From positions 1 to 40,637 of the forward strand of contig JADQCC010000236.1 in the NCBI GenBank assembly GCA_016278295.1: a stretch of DNA of 40,637 nucleotides, written 5' to 3'. Below, piece after piece: positions 19,488 to 29,224 of this stretch (positions within the stretch are counted from its first letter, which is position 1; each line of letters starts with the position of its first letter). The position numbers and the translations under genes were made by a program. The notes under the pieces were generated by a model. It saw only the letters and a program-made list of their open reading frames with translations. It was not told where the DNA came from and did not search any database. Source of the stretch: Roseovarius sp. GTDB taxonomy: Bacteria > Pseudomonadota > Alphaproteobacteria > Rhodobacterales > Rhodobacteraceae.

Positions 19488-19582
19488 GGCGCTCCTCCGT
19501 ATCCGGCAGGAAAAGACCCGGATTCCCGGCTCTTGTCCAGTGCTGGCTTGTGGCGATGCGGGCCGCGTGCCACTCTCTGCGG

Positions 19583-20896
19583 ATGGAAGGCGACGCCGTC
19601 ACCCTCACTCACGACATCGCGCTCGGGCTCTGGGCGCAGGCAGAGCTGTTCCTGCGCGGGCTTCTGCGCCCGTGGAACGCCTACCAGGTCGGTATCGCCG
19701 TGGTCCTCTTCGCCGCCGCGCATCTCGCCAACCGAATACTCGGCCCGGTCTGTCACGACTGGATGCGGCGGCGCGAGGGCTGGCCAAAATGGCGGATGCG
19801 GCTGCTGGTGATGCTGCACCGGCGGCTGCGGCTCGTCTTCTTCGTCATGCTCACGTGGCCCGCGGTATGGATCCTGCGCGCCACCACATGGCCAAGCCGG
19901 TCCTACCTGCTCGCGATCTTCGCCGAGCTGGCGCTGGCCTGGCTCACGATCACCATCCTGACCCGGCTCATCGCCAACGGTTTCCTGCGGGCGCTGGTGC
20001 GCTATGCCGGGTGGACATGGGCGACGCTCATCATCCTGAACCTCACCGACGAGGCACGAACGCTGCTCGACGGCTGGGCCTTCGAGCTTGGCGAGGCGCG
20101 GCTCTCGGTGTGGCTCCTCGTGCAGGCGGTGATCGTCATCGGCGTGCTGTTCGCGCTGGCGCGCTTCGTCTCGACGGCAAGCGCCGCGCAGGTGCGCAAG
20201 AACCAGGACATCTCGCCCTCGATGCAGGTGCTGGTGGTCAAGTTCCTGCAAGTGCTGCTCTACGGCGCGGCGTTCTTCATCGGGCTGCGCACGGTCGGGG
20301 TGGATCTGACAGGGCTGGCGGTGCTGTCGGGCGCGATCGGCGTTGGCCTCGGCTTCGGCCTGCAAAAGGTGGTGTCCAACCTCGTATCCGGTGTCATCAT
20401 CCTGCTCGACAAGTCGATCAAGCCCGGCGATGTCATCAGCCTTGGCGAGACCTTCGGCTGGATCAACAGCTTGGGCGCGCGCTACGTCTCGATTACCACG
20501 CGCGACGGGCGCGAATACCTCATCCCCAACGAGGACCTGATCACCGGACAGGTGGTCAACTGGTCGCATTCCAACGATTTCGTGCGGCTCGACATCCATT
20601 TCGGCACCGCCTATGGCGACGATCCGCACAAGGTACGCAAGATCGCGAGAGAGGCGGCCAGCGCCGTGACCCGCGTGCTGGCCAGCCCGGCACCGGTCTG
20701 CCACATCACCGGCTTCGGCGACAGCAGCGTGGATTACATCCTGCGCTTCTGGATCCGCGATCCCACGCAGGGCCTCACCAACATTCGCGGCAATGTCTAT
20801 CTGGCCCTGTGGGACGCATTCCAGGAGCACGGCATCTCCATCCCCTTCCCGCAGCGCGAGGTGCGAATGCTAGAGGACGGGCCGCGGGGTGGGTAA
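19583..20896 (+). CDS. Mechanosensitive ion channel (MscS family)
   Basis: SGAIGVGLGFGLQKVVSNLVSGVIILLDKSIKPGDVISLGETFGWINSLGARYVSITTRDGREYLIPNE. Confidence 0.95.
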   Translation: MEGDAVTLTHDIALGLWAQAELFLRGLLRPWNAYQVGIAVVLFAAAHLANRILGPVCHDWMRRREGWPKWRMRLLVMLHRRLRLVFFVMLTWPAVWILRATTWPSRSYLLAIFAELALAWLTITILTRLIANGFLRALVRYAGWTWATLIILNLTDEARTLLDGWAFELGEARLSVWLLVQAVIVIGVLFALARFVSTASAAQVRKNQDISPSMQVLVVKFLQVLLYGAAFFIGLRTVGVDLTGLAVLSGAIGVGLGFGLQKVVSNLVSGVIILLDKSIKPGDVISLGETFGWINSLGARYVSITTRDGREYLIPNEDLITGQVVNWSHSNDFVRLDIHFGTAYGDDPHKVRKIAREAASAVTRVLASPAPVCHITGFGDSSVDYILRFWIRDPTQGLTNIRGNVYLALWDAFQEHGISIPFPQREVRMLEDGPRGG

Positions 20897-21036
20897 ATTT
20901 CACGCACGTTCCCGCGCGATCGCCCCACAAGCCTGCGCGTTTCATTGAAAAGTCGCATTTCTCTTGCTACCTTGATCTCATGCCCGGCACCGGGGCGTAG
21001 CGGTGCGTAGCCAAGGAGGACGATGTCCTGTCTCTC

Positions 21037-21441
21037 ATGTCTCACGCGGCCCCTGCCGCTGATTCCCCGGCGGCCCATATGACCTCGCCGCATCAGGCCG
21101 ATAGCGAAACGCAGCTGGCCGCCATTCTCAAATCCCTCGACGATGACAAGGCCGAAGACGTCGTGCAGATTGATCTGCGCGGCAAGACGGCAATGGGCGA
21201 TTACATGGTGATTGCCTCGGGCCGCTCCTCGCGCCAGGTCTCGGCGATCTCGGAAAAGCTGGTCGACCGGCTCAAGCGCGAGCACGGCGTGCCAGCCCGC
21301 ACCGAGGGGCGCGAAACCGGCGACTGGGTACTGATCGACACCGGCGACGTGATCGTGCACGTGTTTCGCCCCGAGGTACGCGAATTCTACCAGCTCGAAA
21401 AGATGTGGCTGCCCGCCGGGCAGGCGAAAGCCCGGGGCTGA
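21037..21441 (+). CDS. rsfS: Ribosome silencing factor
   Basis: LDDDKAEDVVQIDLRGKTAMGDYMVIASGRSSRQVSAISEKLVDRLK...GDWVLIDTGDVIVHVFRPEVREFYQLEKMW. Confidence 0.96.
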   Translation: MSHAAPAADSPAAHMTSPHQADSETQLAAILKSLDDDKAEDVVQIDLRGKTAMGDYMVIASGRSSRQVSAISEKLVDRLKREHGVPARTEGRETGDWVLIDTGDVIVHVFRPEVREFYQLEKMWLPAGQAKARG

Positions 21442-21912
21442 ATGCGCGTGCATGTCTGCGCGGTGGGCCGGTTGCGCACCGGCCCGGAACGCGCATTGAT
21501 CGACGATTACACCACCCGATTCGACCGAACCGGGCGCGGCCTCGGGCTCGGTCCGCTTGCCTATCACGAAGTCGAGGACCGCAAGGGCGGCGGCATGGAC
21601 GCCGAGGCCACCCTGCTGGAGCGGGCGATCCCGCGCGGCGCTGTGGTGGTGGCCCTCGACGAACGGGGGCAGGCGTTGGGCTCTCCCGATTTCGCGGGGC
21701 AACTCGCCGGGTGGCGCGACAGCGGGCGCGCCGACGTGGCCTTTCTCATCGGCGGGGCCGACGGGCTCGCCCCCGATCTGCGCGCGCGGACCGATTTTGC
21801 GTTCTCGTTCGGACGCATGGTCTGGCCACACATGCTCGCCCGCGTGATGCTCGCCGAACAGCTCTACCGCGCCGCCTCGATCCTCGCGGGCAGCCCGTAT
21901 CACCGGGCCTGA
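21442..21912 (+). CDS. rlmH: 23S rRNA pseudouridine1915 N3-methyltransferase
   Basis: VVALDERGQALGSPDFA, FLIGGADGL, PHMLARVMLAEQLYRAASILAGSPYHR. Confidence 0.96.
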   Translation: MRVHVCAVGRLRTGPERALIDDYTTRFDRTGRGLGLGPLAYHEVEDRKGGGMDAEATLLERAIPRGAVVVALDERGQALGSPDFAGQLAGWRDSGRADVAFLIGGADGLAPDLRARTDFAFSFGRMVWPHMLARVMLAEQLYRAASILAGSPYHRA

Positions 21913-22025
21913 CGACTTGACAGTTTCCAGGCTTCGGGCCCCGGCGCATCTGGCGGGGACAAGCCGGATTGCGCCGCACCGCGCCGCGCCGCATACTGCG
22001 CGCAAAGCGGGCAGGAGATCGGGCA

Positions 22026-22907
22026 ATGGAGAACTGGGACGAGGTGCGCACCGCATTTCACGTGGCGCGGATCGGCACGGTAAGCGGGGCGGCAGAGGTG
22101 CTGGGCGTGCACCATGCCACCGTGATCCGCCATATCGACGCGCTCGAGGAGCGCCTGGGCGTGCGACTGTTTCAACGCCATGCGCGGGGCTACACCCCTA
22201 CCGAGGCGGGCGACGACCTGCTGCGCGTGGCGCAGGCGACCGACGACCAGTTTCACCAGTTGGCGGGCCGGATCAAGGGGCGCGGCAACGAGGTATCGGG
22301 CGAGTTGGTCGTGACCTCGATCGGCGGGCTGAGCCATCTGCTCGCGCCGATGCTGGCAGAATTCCAGCAGGACTACCCTGATCTCGTGGTGCGATACCTG
22401 ATCGGCGACCGCCTCTTTCGGCTGGAATACGGCGAGGCGCATGTCGCAGTACGCGCGGGCAGCGCGCCGGATCAACCCGACAACGTGGTACAGCCGTTCT
22501 TCCGGCAGGATTTCGCACTCTATGCCAGCGAGGGTTACGTGGCACGGCACGGAATGCCGGAGGGCTGCGAGGATTTCGTCAGGCACCGTTTCGTCGGACC
22601 CGACGATCCCGAGGCGCGAGCGCCGTTTCATCGCTGGCTCAGGCAAACCGTGCCGGCTGCCAATATCGTATTCCGCTCGGGCGATGTACACGCGCAACGC
22701 AACGCGATCCTTGCCGGGGCGGGGATCGGCTTTGTCTCGGCGTTGCAGGCGGCAGAGGTGCCGGGGCTGGTGCGGGTAACGCCACCGCGGCCCGAATGGG
22801 CGGCGCCGCTGTGGCTGGTTACACATATGGATCTGCACCGCACCACCAAGGTGCAGACTTTCCTCGCCTTCCTAAAAGAGCGCGCGCGCGGCTGGCAGGA
22901 AGCATAA
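22026..22907 (+). CDS. LysR-family transcriptional regulator
   Basis: N-terminal HTH (FHVARIGTVSGAAEVLGVHHATVIRHIDALEERLGVRLFQRHARGYTPTEAG) and substrate-binding domain; ATG at 22026. Confidence 0.93.
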   Translation: MENWDEVRTAFHVARIGTVSGAAEVLGVHHATVIRHIDALEERLGVRLFQRHARGYTPTEAGDDLLRVAQATDDQFHQLAGRIKGRGNEVSGELVVTSIGGLSHLLAPMLAEFQQDYPDLVVRYLIGDRLFRLEYGEAHVAVRAGSAPDQPDNVVQPFFRQDFALYASEGYVARHGMPEGCEDFVRHRFVGPDDPEARAPFHRWLRQTVPAANIVFRSGDVHAQRNAILAGAGIGFVSALQAAEVPGLVRVTPPRPEWAAPLWLVTHMDLHRTTKVQTFLAFLKERARGWQEA

Positions 22908-22916
22908 GCGCCCCGC

Positions 22917-23894
22917 TCAGAGAAAGCGCGCCGCCTGCAATTCGCGGCGCAGTTGGTAAAGCTCGGGCGGCAGGGCCGATATGTCCTCCGCGGGCGCGGG
23001 CAGGCGGGCGAGCGCGGCAGTGGTCCACGGCGTGATCCCGGCAAAACCCGCGACCTGACGCGCGATGGCATCGAACGCCGTTTGCCGCGTACGGCGCTGA
23101 ATGAGGCCCACGCGCGCATCAGGCTCGATCACGAAGGGCGCGAGGTGAAAGGCCGAGCCGTCGGGACCGACGATCGCCTTGGCGGCGCGGTAGCACGCGA
23201 TCTGCTCGGTGATGGTATGACGCTCGGGATGCACGATGCCATAGCCCCCCCGCGACATCCATTTCTCGATCCGCCGCTCGTGGGGCACCTGCTGCGCCGG
23301 GCTCTTGAGGCGGCGGCGCGAGACATAGAGCCGCTCGGGGCCGTCGGGAGCGACGGCGGCACACAGATGGCGGCGCATGTAGGCGCGGGCCTCGGGCGTG
23401 CCGTGGCTCCACTCGCGGTGGCCAAAGCCCTGCGAGGGCACGAGCACCGCGTCAACGCGGGTGGGCCGCTGGACCAGATGCACCGGCAGCCCCTGCCCGA
23501 GGATATCGAGCAACGGACGCAGGCGACGGGCGAGCACGGCGGCGATATCACGCCCGGCCATCGGAACAAGCGCGATTCCGTCGGGGCGTGGCGCGCCAGG
23601 ATGGTCGAGCGCCCAGAGCCGCGGCAGCGCCTCGAGCAGGAAATGCCCGAAATGGTGCCGCCCCACCCCGGCATAGAGCCAGCACCCCGGCAGGTGATCG
23701 GGCGCGTCGGCGGGCGCGGCGGGATCGGCGGTGAACAGTCGCGGGCCGATACGCGTGCGCGCTGCCGGGACCGCGCGACCCTCGGCATCGAGCACACCAC
23801 AGGCATGGCTGCGTCCCGGCACCATCGGCATGAGGACCGCGCCGTTCACCGTTTCGATACGCGCCGGGGGCAGGTGGCGCGGATCAGGGTTCAT
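22917..23894 (-). CDS. Glycosyltransferase family 61 (DUF563-like) protein
   Basis: HFLLEALPRLWALD, ERLYVSRRRLKSPAQQVPHERRIEKWMSRGGYGIVHPERHTITEQIACYRAAKAIVGPDGSAFHLAPF. Confidence 0.82.
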   Translation of the reverse strand: MNPDPRHLPPARIETVNGAVLMPMVPGRSHACGVLDAEGRAVPAARTRIGPRLFTADPAAPADAPDHLPGCWLYAGVGRHHFGHFLLEALPRLWALDHPGAPRPDGIALVPMAGRDIAAVLARRLRPLLDILGQGLPVHLVQRPTRVDAVLVPSQGFGHREWSHGTPEARAYMRRHLCAAVAPDGPERLYVSRRRLKSPAQQVPHERRIEKWMSRGGYGIVHPERHTITEQIACYRAAKAIVGPDGSAFHLAPFVIEPDARVGLIQRRTRQTAFDAIARQVAGFAGITPWTTAALARLPAPAEDISALPPELYQLRRELQAARFL

Positions 23895-24219
23895 CGGGCA
23901 ACTCGTCCCGCAGAAACCGCTCGAACGCGTCGAGATGCACTGCCTCGAACTGGCCAAAGCCCTGCATCCAGATCGAGGCGTCACGCAGCGCGTCCGGCTC
24001 CAGCTTGCACCACTTCACGCGCCCGCGCCGCTCCTGGCTGATGAGCCCGGCGCGGGTAAGGATCGCGAGATGCTTGGAGATGGCCGCGAGGCTCATCTCG
24101 AAGGGCTCGGCCACATCCGTCACGGCCATGTCGTCCTCGAGCAGCATGGCGAGGATCGCGCGGCGCGTGGGATCGGCGAGCGCGGCAAAGACCATGTCGA
24201 GGGCGTGGGTCTTGTCCAT
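23884..24219 (-). CDS. ArsR-family HTH transcriptional regulator
   Basis: MVFAALADPTRRAILAMLLEDDMAVTDVAEPFEMSLAAISKHLAILTRAGLISQERRGRVKWCKLEPDAL; start possibly 24261. Confidence 0.92.
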   Translation of the reverse strand: MDKTHALDMVFAALADPTRRAILAMLLEDDMAVTDVAEPFEMSLAAISKHLAILTRAGLISQERRGRVKWCKLEPDALRDASIWMQGFGQFEAVHLDAFERFLRDELPDEP

Positions 24220-24396
24220 GCCGGTCTTAAGCCCGAGGGGGCGGCCCGCGTCAACGCTCATCCCCGCCCGTTCGGGGCGAACCATGCCGTTTTTCGCAGC
24301 ATTTTGGCCGGAATGGGGTTTGATTTGGGACAAGGCAATGTCAGGTTGAGGCGGTTACGGTCCGCAGACCAAACAGGAAACGCGAAAGGAAAGCAC

Positions 24397-24810
24397 ATGT
24401 TCTCCAAAATCATGGTTCCCGTCGATCTGGTTAACAAGGACACGCTTGCCAAGGCGCTCGACGTGGCCGGCGACATGGCCAAACATTACGGCGCGAGCAT
24501 CGACGTGGTCAGCGTGGGTGGCGAGCTTCCCGGCGAGCTTGGGCACACACCGCAGGAATTCGGTGACCGGCTGCAAGGTTTCGCGAACGATCTGCGCGAA
24601 AAATACGGCGTGACGGTAAAGGCCGATCCGATGATGGCGCACGACCCGGCGGTCGAAACCACCGCGGAACTGATGAAGGCGATCGACAAGGTTGGCGCGG
24701 ACCTCGTCATCATGGCCAGCCACAAGCCCGGCTTTTTCGAGCATATATTCAGCTCGCATGGCGGCTATATCGCGCAGCACGCCAAGTGCTCGGTTTTCGT
24801 GGTGCGCTGA
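24397..24810 (+). CDS. Universal stress protein (UspA family)
   Basis: MFSKIMVPVDL...GADLVIMASHKPGFFEHIFSSHGGYIAQHAKCSVFVVR. Confidence 0.94.
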   Translation: MFSKIMVPVDLVNKDTLAKALDVAGDMAKHYGASIDVVSVGGELPGELGHTPQEFGDRLQGFANDLREKYGVTVKADPMMAHDPAVETTAELMKAIDKVGADLVIMASHKPGFFEHIFSSHGGYIAQHAKCSVFVVR

Positions 24811-24813
24811 AAC

Positions 24814-24829
24814 TCAACCGTTCGGTTGA
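24814..24829. repeat. Palindrome TCAACCGTTCGGTTGA
   Basis: 16-bp palindrome with TCAACCG/CGGTTGA arms, 4 nt after the usp stop. Confidence 0.7.
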
Positions 24830-24833
24830 ACAT

Positions 24834-24871
24834 GGCGCGGCCGCCCGCCACGAGCGCCTGACGGCCGCGCC
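24834..24871 (+). terminator. Stem-loop downstream of usp, terminator-like without a clear U-tract
   Basis: ggcgcggccg ... cggccgcgcc perfect 10-bp stem. Confidence 0.45.
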
Positions 24872-24914
24872 GGGAAATAATCTCATATTCACTTTTCCAA
24901 AAATATTCGATATA

Positions 24915-24926
24915 TCAACTGGTTGA
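24915..24926. repeat. Palindrome TCAACTGGTTGA in the AT-rich region upstream of atpI
   Basis: 12 bp with TCAAC/GTTGA arms, within a locally AT-rich stretch (24875-24930). Confidence 0.5.
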
Positions 24927-25011
24927 ACGCAAATCGCCTGCGCGGATCGCGCGCTTGACTCCGGCTCTCTCTGACCGTAGCACCTACCGCAGGTTCCGAG
25001 AGGGGGCGCAG

Positions 25012-25353
25012 GTGTCCGATCCAGACGACAGCGAGCGGCTCAGGCAACTCGACGCACGGATCGCCAGGCTGCGAGGCGGCAAGACGACGCGCCCTCATCA
25101 GGAAGAGCACTACAGCCAGGCGCAGCATGGCTGGCGGATGGTGATCGAGCTTGTTGTCGGTCTATTGATCGGCTTCGGCATGGGGTACGGGCTGGACAGC
25201 CTGTTCGGCACATTGCCGGTATTCCTTGTCGTGTTCACATTGCTGGGCCTCGCGGCGGGCATCAAGACGATGATGCGCACCGCGGCAGAGCTCGCCAAGG
25301 ACATGAATGCGCCCGGCTCGGGCGGAGACGAAGGGGCGAAGGATGGCGACTGA
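25012..25353 (+). CDS. atpI: F0F1 ATP synthase subunit I (AtpI-like)
   Basis: [55 protein letters not shown] start at 25012; directly upstream of atpB. Confidence 0.9.
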   Translation: MSDPDDSERLRQLDARIARLRGGKTTRPHQEEHYSQAQHGWRMVIELVVGLLIGFGMGYGLDSLFGTLPVFLVVFTLLGLAAGIKTMMRTAAELAKDMNAPGSGGDEGAKDGD

Positions 25354-26125
25354 AGCACAAGGGGCCGACAGCGGCGGTCTGTTGTTCCACCCGATGGATC
25401 AGTTCATCGTGCGGCCGCTCTTTGGCGACGGGGCCGTGGGCCTGTTCACGCTGACCAACGTGACGCTGTGGATGGCGATCGCGGTGGCGGCGGTGTTCGC
25501 CCTTCTGGTGCTGGGCACGTCCAAGCGCGCGATCGTGCCGGGGCGCACCCAATCCATCGCCGAACTGGCCTATGACTTCGTCCGCAAGATGGTAGAGGAT
25601 GTGGCGGGCAAGGACGCGTTGCCGTTTTTCCCCTACATCATGACATTGTTCATGTTCATCGTTTTCGCCAATTTCCTCGGGCTGCTGCCGATGGCCTTCA
25701 CCACCACGAGCCACCTCGCGGTGACCGTCGTGCTGGCGCTTCTGGTCTTTGTGACTGTGACGGTTCTGGGCTTCGTCCGGCATGGCGCGGGGTTCCTGGG
25801 CCTCTTCTGGATCACCGCCGCGCCGTTGCCGCTGCGGCCGATCCTCGCGCTGATCGAGGTGATTTCCTACTTCGTGCGCCCGGTCAGCCACTCGGTTCGT
25901 CTCATGGGCAACATGATGGCGGGCCACGCCGTCATAAAGGTGTTCGCGGCATTCGCGCCGATGATCGCACTGTCGGTAGGGGTGGGCATCCTTGTCACGC
26001 CGCTGTCGATCCTCGCGATCTCCGCGGTCTATGCGCTCGAAGTGCTGGTGGCCTTCATTCAGGCCTACGTGTTCACGATCCTGACATGCGTGTATCTGCG
26101 CGACGCGCTGCATCCGCATCACTGA
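25343..26125 (+). CDS. atpB: F0F1 ATP synthase subunit a
   Basis: [57 protein letters not shown]. Confidence 0.97.
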   Translation: MATEAQGADSGGLLFHPMDQFIVRPLFGDGAVGLFTLTNVTLWMAIAVAAVFALLVLGTSKRAIVPGRTQSIAELAYDFVRKMVEDVAGKDALPFFPYIMTLFMFIVFANFLGLLPMAFTTTSHLAVTVVLALLVFVTVTVLGFVRHGAGFLGLFWITAAPLPLRPILALIEVISYFVRPVSHSVRLMGNMMAGHAVIKVFAAFAPMIALSVGVGILVTPLSILAISAVYALEVLVAFIQAYVFTILTCVYLRDALHPHH

Positions 26126-26156
26126 GCCGGGCCGCGCGCCCCTGACAAAGACAAGC

Positions 26157-26172
26157 GGCGGGTTCGCCCGCC
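26157..26172 (+). promoter_or_regulatory. Hairpin ggcggg-ttcg-cccgcc in the atpB-atpE spacer
   Basis: Perfect 6-bp stem with TTCG tetraloop. Confidence 0.55.
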
Positions 26173-26219
26173 TGACGACCAACAGACCAATGCCAATTCC
26201 AGCGTAAGGAGAGATCACT

Positions 26220-26456
26220 ATGGAAGGCGATATCGTTCAAATGGGTGCCTACATCGGTGCAGGCCTGGCATGTACCGGCATGGGCGGCGCCGCCGTCGGT
26301 GTGGGCCACGTCGTCGGCAACTACCTGTCGGGCGCGCTGCGCAACCCGTCGGCAGCCGGCGGCCAGATCGCGACCATGTTCATCGGCATCGCGTTCTCGG
26401 AAGCGCTCGGGATCTTCTCGTTCCTCGTCGCACTTCTGCTGATGTTCGCCGTCTGA
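26220..26456 (+). CDS. atpE: F0F1 ATP synthase subunit c
   Basis: 78 aa, two TM helices, GSRN-like loop (ALRNPSAAG), [23 protein letters not shown] carboxylate helix. Confidence 0.98.
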   Translation: MEGDIVQMGAYIGAGLACTGMGGAAVGVGHVVGNYLSGALRNPSAAGGQIATMFIGIAFSEALGIFSFLVALLLMFAV

Positions 26457-26480
26457 TCGCTCAGGGCCCGATCCTTGCGG

Positions 26481-26512
26481 CCGGGTGGCGGCCATGCTTG
26501 CCTGCCACCCGG
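26481..26512 (+). promoter_or_regulatory. Hairpin ccgggtggc...gccacccgg in the atpE-atpF' spacer
   Basis: Perfect 9-bp stem. Confidence 0.6.
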
Positions 26513-26547
26513 AATTCGCGGAAAGTTCCTGAGGGAGGACGTCTGTC

Positions 26548-27093
26548 ATGGCAACCGAAACGCATGAAGCCACAAGCGCCTGCGTGAACAGCAGCGGCAA
26601 TGCCGTTGGAATGCCGCAGCTTTGCGGCGACTGGTTCGGCAACCAGATCTTCTGGCTCGCCATCGCGCTTGTCGTGCTCTACTTCATCCTGTCGCGCATT
26701 GCGCTTCCACGCATCGCGGCGGTGCTGGCAGAGCGGCAGGGCACCATCACCAACGATCTCGCCGCCGCCGAGGATCTCAAGGCACGGGCCACCGAAGCGG
26801 AAGAGGCCTACAAGCAGGCACTCGCCGATGCCAAGGCCGAGGCACAGAAGATCATCGCCGAGACCAAGGCCTCGATCAAGGAAGACCTCGACCGTGCCAA
26901 CGAAGAGGCCGATACCAAGATCAAGGCCAAGACCGCCGAGGGTGAGAAGAAGATCGCCGAAATCCGCGAAGGCGCGCTCGACGCCGTCAAGGAGGTGGCC
27001 AAGGACGTCACCGCCGAGCTTGTCGCCTCGATGGGCCAGAAAGCCGACGGTCGCAGCGTGAGCGCAGCGGTCAACGCCCGGATGAAAGGATGA
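26548..27093 (+). CDS. F0F1 ATP synthase subunit b' (second b-type subunit)
   Basis: Single N-terminal TM, then long charged coiled-coil ([36 protein letters not shown]); first of two b-type genes after atpE. Confidence 0.94.
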   Translation: MATETHEATSACVNSSGNAVGMPQLCGDWFGNQIFWLAIALVVLYFILSRIALPRIAAVLAERQGTITNDLAAAEDLKARATEAEEAYKQALADAKAEAQKIIAETKASIKEDLDRANEEADTKIKAKTAEGEKKIAEIREGALDAVKEVAKDVTAELVASMGQKADGRSVSAAVNARMKG

Positions 27094-27659
27094 GTGCGAT
27101 GCGCAAGCTGACCCTGACTGCCGCCGCCACGCTCACTACCGGCCCCGCCTTCGCGTCGTCCGGCCCGTTCGTCTCGCTGTTCAACACCAATTTCGTGGTG
27201 CTGATCGCGTTCCTGATCTTCATCGGGGTGCTGGTCTACCTCAAGGTTCCGGGCCTCCTGGGCCAGAAACTCGACGAGCGCGCCGCGTCTATCAAGTCCG
27301 ATCTCGACGAGGCCCGCCAGCTTCGCGAAGAGGCGCAGAAGGTGCTGGCCAGCTACGAACGCAAGCAGAAAGAGGCGCAGGAGCAGGCTGACCGCATCGT
27401 CGTGCAGGCCCGCGAGGAGGCCGAGCAGGCCGCCGTCGACGCCAAGGAAGAGATCAAGCGCTCGATCGCGCGCCGGCTTCAGGCCGCCGAGGACCAGATC
27501 GCCAGCGCCGAGTCGCGCGCCGTGCGCGACGTGCGCGACCAGGCGATTGCCGTGGCCACCGCCGCCGCGCGCGACGTGATCGCCAAGCAGATGAGCGCCG
27601 CCGATGGCGACGCGCTCATCGACGCGGCGATCGGCGAGGTCGAATCCAAGCTGCACTGA
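27090..27659 (+). CDS. atpF: F0F1 ATP synthase subunit b
   Basis: N-terminal TM ([50 protein letters not shown]), coiled-coil; 4-nt overlap with the b' gene. Confidence 0.96.
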   Translation: MSAMRKLTLTAAATLTTGPAFASSGPFVSLFNTNFVVLIAFLIFIGVLVYLKVPGLLGQKLDERAASIKSDLDEARQLREEAQKVLASYERKQKEAQEQADRIVVQAREEAEQAAVDAKEEIKRSIARRLQAAEDQIASAESRAVRDVRDQAIAVATAAARDVIAKQMSAADGDALIDAAIGEVESKLH

Positions 27660-27681
27660 CACCGCAATGCGAGAGAGATCG

Positions 27682-27719
27682 CAACGGGGCCGCGTTCCGA
27701 AAGGATCGCGGCCCCGTTG
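27682..27719 (+). terminator. Rho-independent terminator of the atpIBEF'F operon
   Basis: caacggggccgcg...cgcggccccgttg stem followed by tttttt. Confidence 0.92.
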
Positions 27720-27800
27720 TTTTTTGGCAGTGCGATTGGGGGTTTCACATTGCCGCGTTGCTGAGATATGTCGGCGGAGCAAGGTAGGGAGCCGACTGGC

Positions 27801-29156
27801 ATGTCATTCGACTACGACCTTTTCGTGATCGGCGGCGGTTCGGGCGGGGTGCGCGCGGCGCGCGTCGCGGCCCAGGGCGGCGCGCGCGTCGCGCTCGCCG
27901 AGGAAAGCCGCTATGGCGGCACCTGCGTGATCCGCGGCTGCGTACCCAAGAAGCTGATGGTCTTTGCCTCGGAATACCCCGAGGCCATCGCCGAGGCGCA
28001 GGCCTATGGCTGGACGGTGCACGCGGGCGGCTTCGACTGGGCGACGTTCCGGGCCAAGCTCGATGCCGAGCTCGACCGCCTCGAAGGCGTTTATCGTGGC
28101 ATCCTGAGCAATAATGGCGTGACCACATTCGACATGCGCGCGCGGCTCGCCGATCCACATACGGTCGAGCTGGCCGATGGCACGCGGGCCAGCGCGCGGC
28201 ACATCCTGGTTGCCGCCGGCGGCCACCCCGTCCGGCCCGACCTGCCCGGTGCCGAGCACGCGCTGGTCAGCGACGACATCTTCCGCCTCGATCGGCTGCC
28301 GAAATCCATCCTGGTCATCGGCGGCGGTTATATCGCCTGCGAGTTCGCCTGCATCCTCAACGGTTTGGGCGTTGAGGTGACGCAGTTCTACCGCGGCGCA
28401 CAGATCCTCCGCGGATTTGACGGCGAGGCGCGGGGCCTTGTGTCGGACGAGATGATCCAGTCGGGGATAAACCTGCATCTTGGCACCAATATCGAGGCGA
28501 TGGAGCCCTTCGAGGGCGGCTATCGTGTCACCGCCACCAACGGCACCGAGGCCACGTTCGAAGAGGTGATGTTCGCCACCGGACGCGCGCCCAACACGCG
28601 GGACATGGGGTTGAAAGAGGCCGGGGTGAACCTTGGGCGCAAGGGCGAAATCGTGGTCGATGACTACAGCCAGACAAGCGTGCCCTCGATCTACGCCATC
28701 GGCGACGTGACCGACCGGGTAAACCTCACGCCCGTGGCGATCCGCGAGGGCATGGCCTTCGTGGAAACCGTCTTCAACGGCAACCCGACGCCGATTGACC
28801 ACGACCTGATCCCTACCGCGATCTTTACCCAGCCCGAGATGGGCACCGTGGGCCTGAGCGAGGAGGACGCCCGCGAGCGCGGGCCGGTGGAGATCTACGC
28901 CACCTCGTTCAAGCCCATGCGCGAGAGCTTTGCCGGGCGCGGCGCGCGGGTTCTGATGAAGCTGGTGGTCTGCGCCGAGACGCGCCGCGTTCTGGGCTGC
29001 CATATCGTCGCCCCCGGCGCGGGCGAAATGATCCAGCTCGCCGGAATCGCTGTGAAAATGGGCGCGACCAAAGAAGATTTCGACCGCACCGTGGCGGTGC
29101 ACCCGACCATGTCGGAAGAGATCGTGACGATGAAAACACCTGCGCGAATCGCTTGA
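27801..29156 (+). CDS. gor: Glutathione-disulfide reductase
   Basis: DLFVIGGGSGGVRAARVAAQ, YGGTCVIRGCVPKKLM redox site, C-terminal VAVHPTMSEEIVTM. Confidence 0.96.
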   Translation: MSFDYDLFVIGGGSGGVRAARVAAQGGARVALAEESRYGGTCVIRGCVPKKLMVFASEYPEAIAEAQAYGWTVHAGGFDWATFRAKLDAELDRLEGVYRGILSNNGVTTFDMRARLADPHTVELADGTRASARHILVAAGGHPVRPDLPGAEHALVSDDIFRLDRLPKSILVIGGGYIACEFACILNGLGVEVTQFYRGAQILRGFDGEARGLVSDEMIQSGINLHLGTNIEAMEPFEGGYRVTATNGTEATFEEVMFATGRAPNTRDMGLKEAGVNLGRKGEIVVDDYSQTSVPSIYAIGDVTDRVNLTPVAIREGMAFVETVFNGNPTPIDHDLIPTAIFTQPEMGTVGLSEEDARERGPVEIYATSFKPMRESFAGRGARVLMKLVVCAETRRVLGCHIVAPGAGEMIQLAGIAVKMGATKEDFDRTVAVHPTMSEEIVTMKTPARIA

Positions 29157-29189
29157 TTTTTCAGGGTCGGCGCACAGGTAGAAAGCATG

Positions 29190-29205
29190 TCCGCCCGCGG
29201 GCGGA
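29190..29205. repeat. GC palindrome tccgcccgcgggcgga upstream of hflK
   Basis: 16-bp perfect palindrome about 20 nt upstream of the hflK ATG. Confidence 0.4.
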
Positions 29206-29224
29206 ACAGCAAGGGAAGGTTAGC

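Noticed and set aside
19484-20830. 448-aa minus-strand ORF opposite the MscS gene
   Set aside because: Antisense shadow of a well-conserved MscS protein
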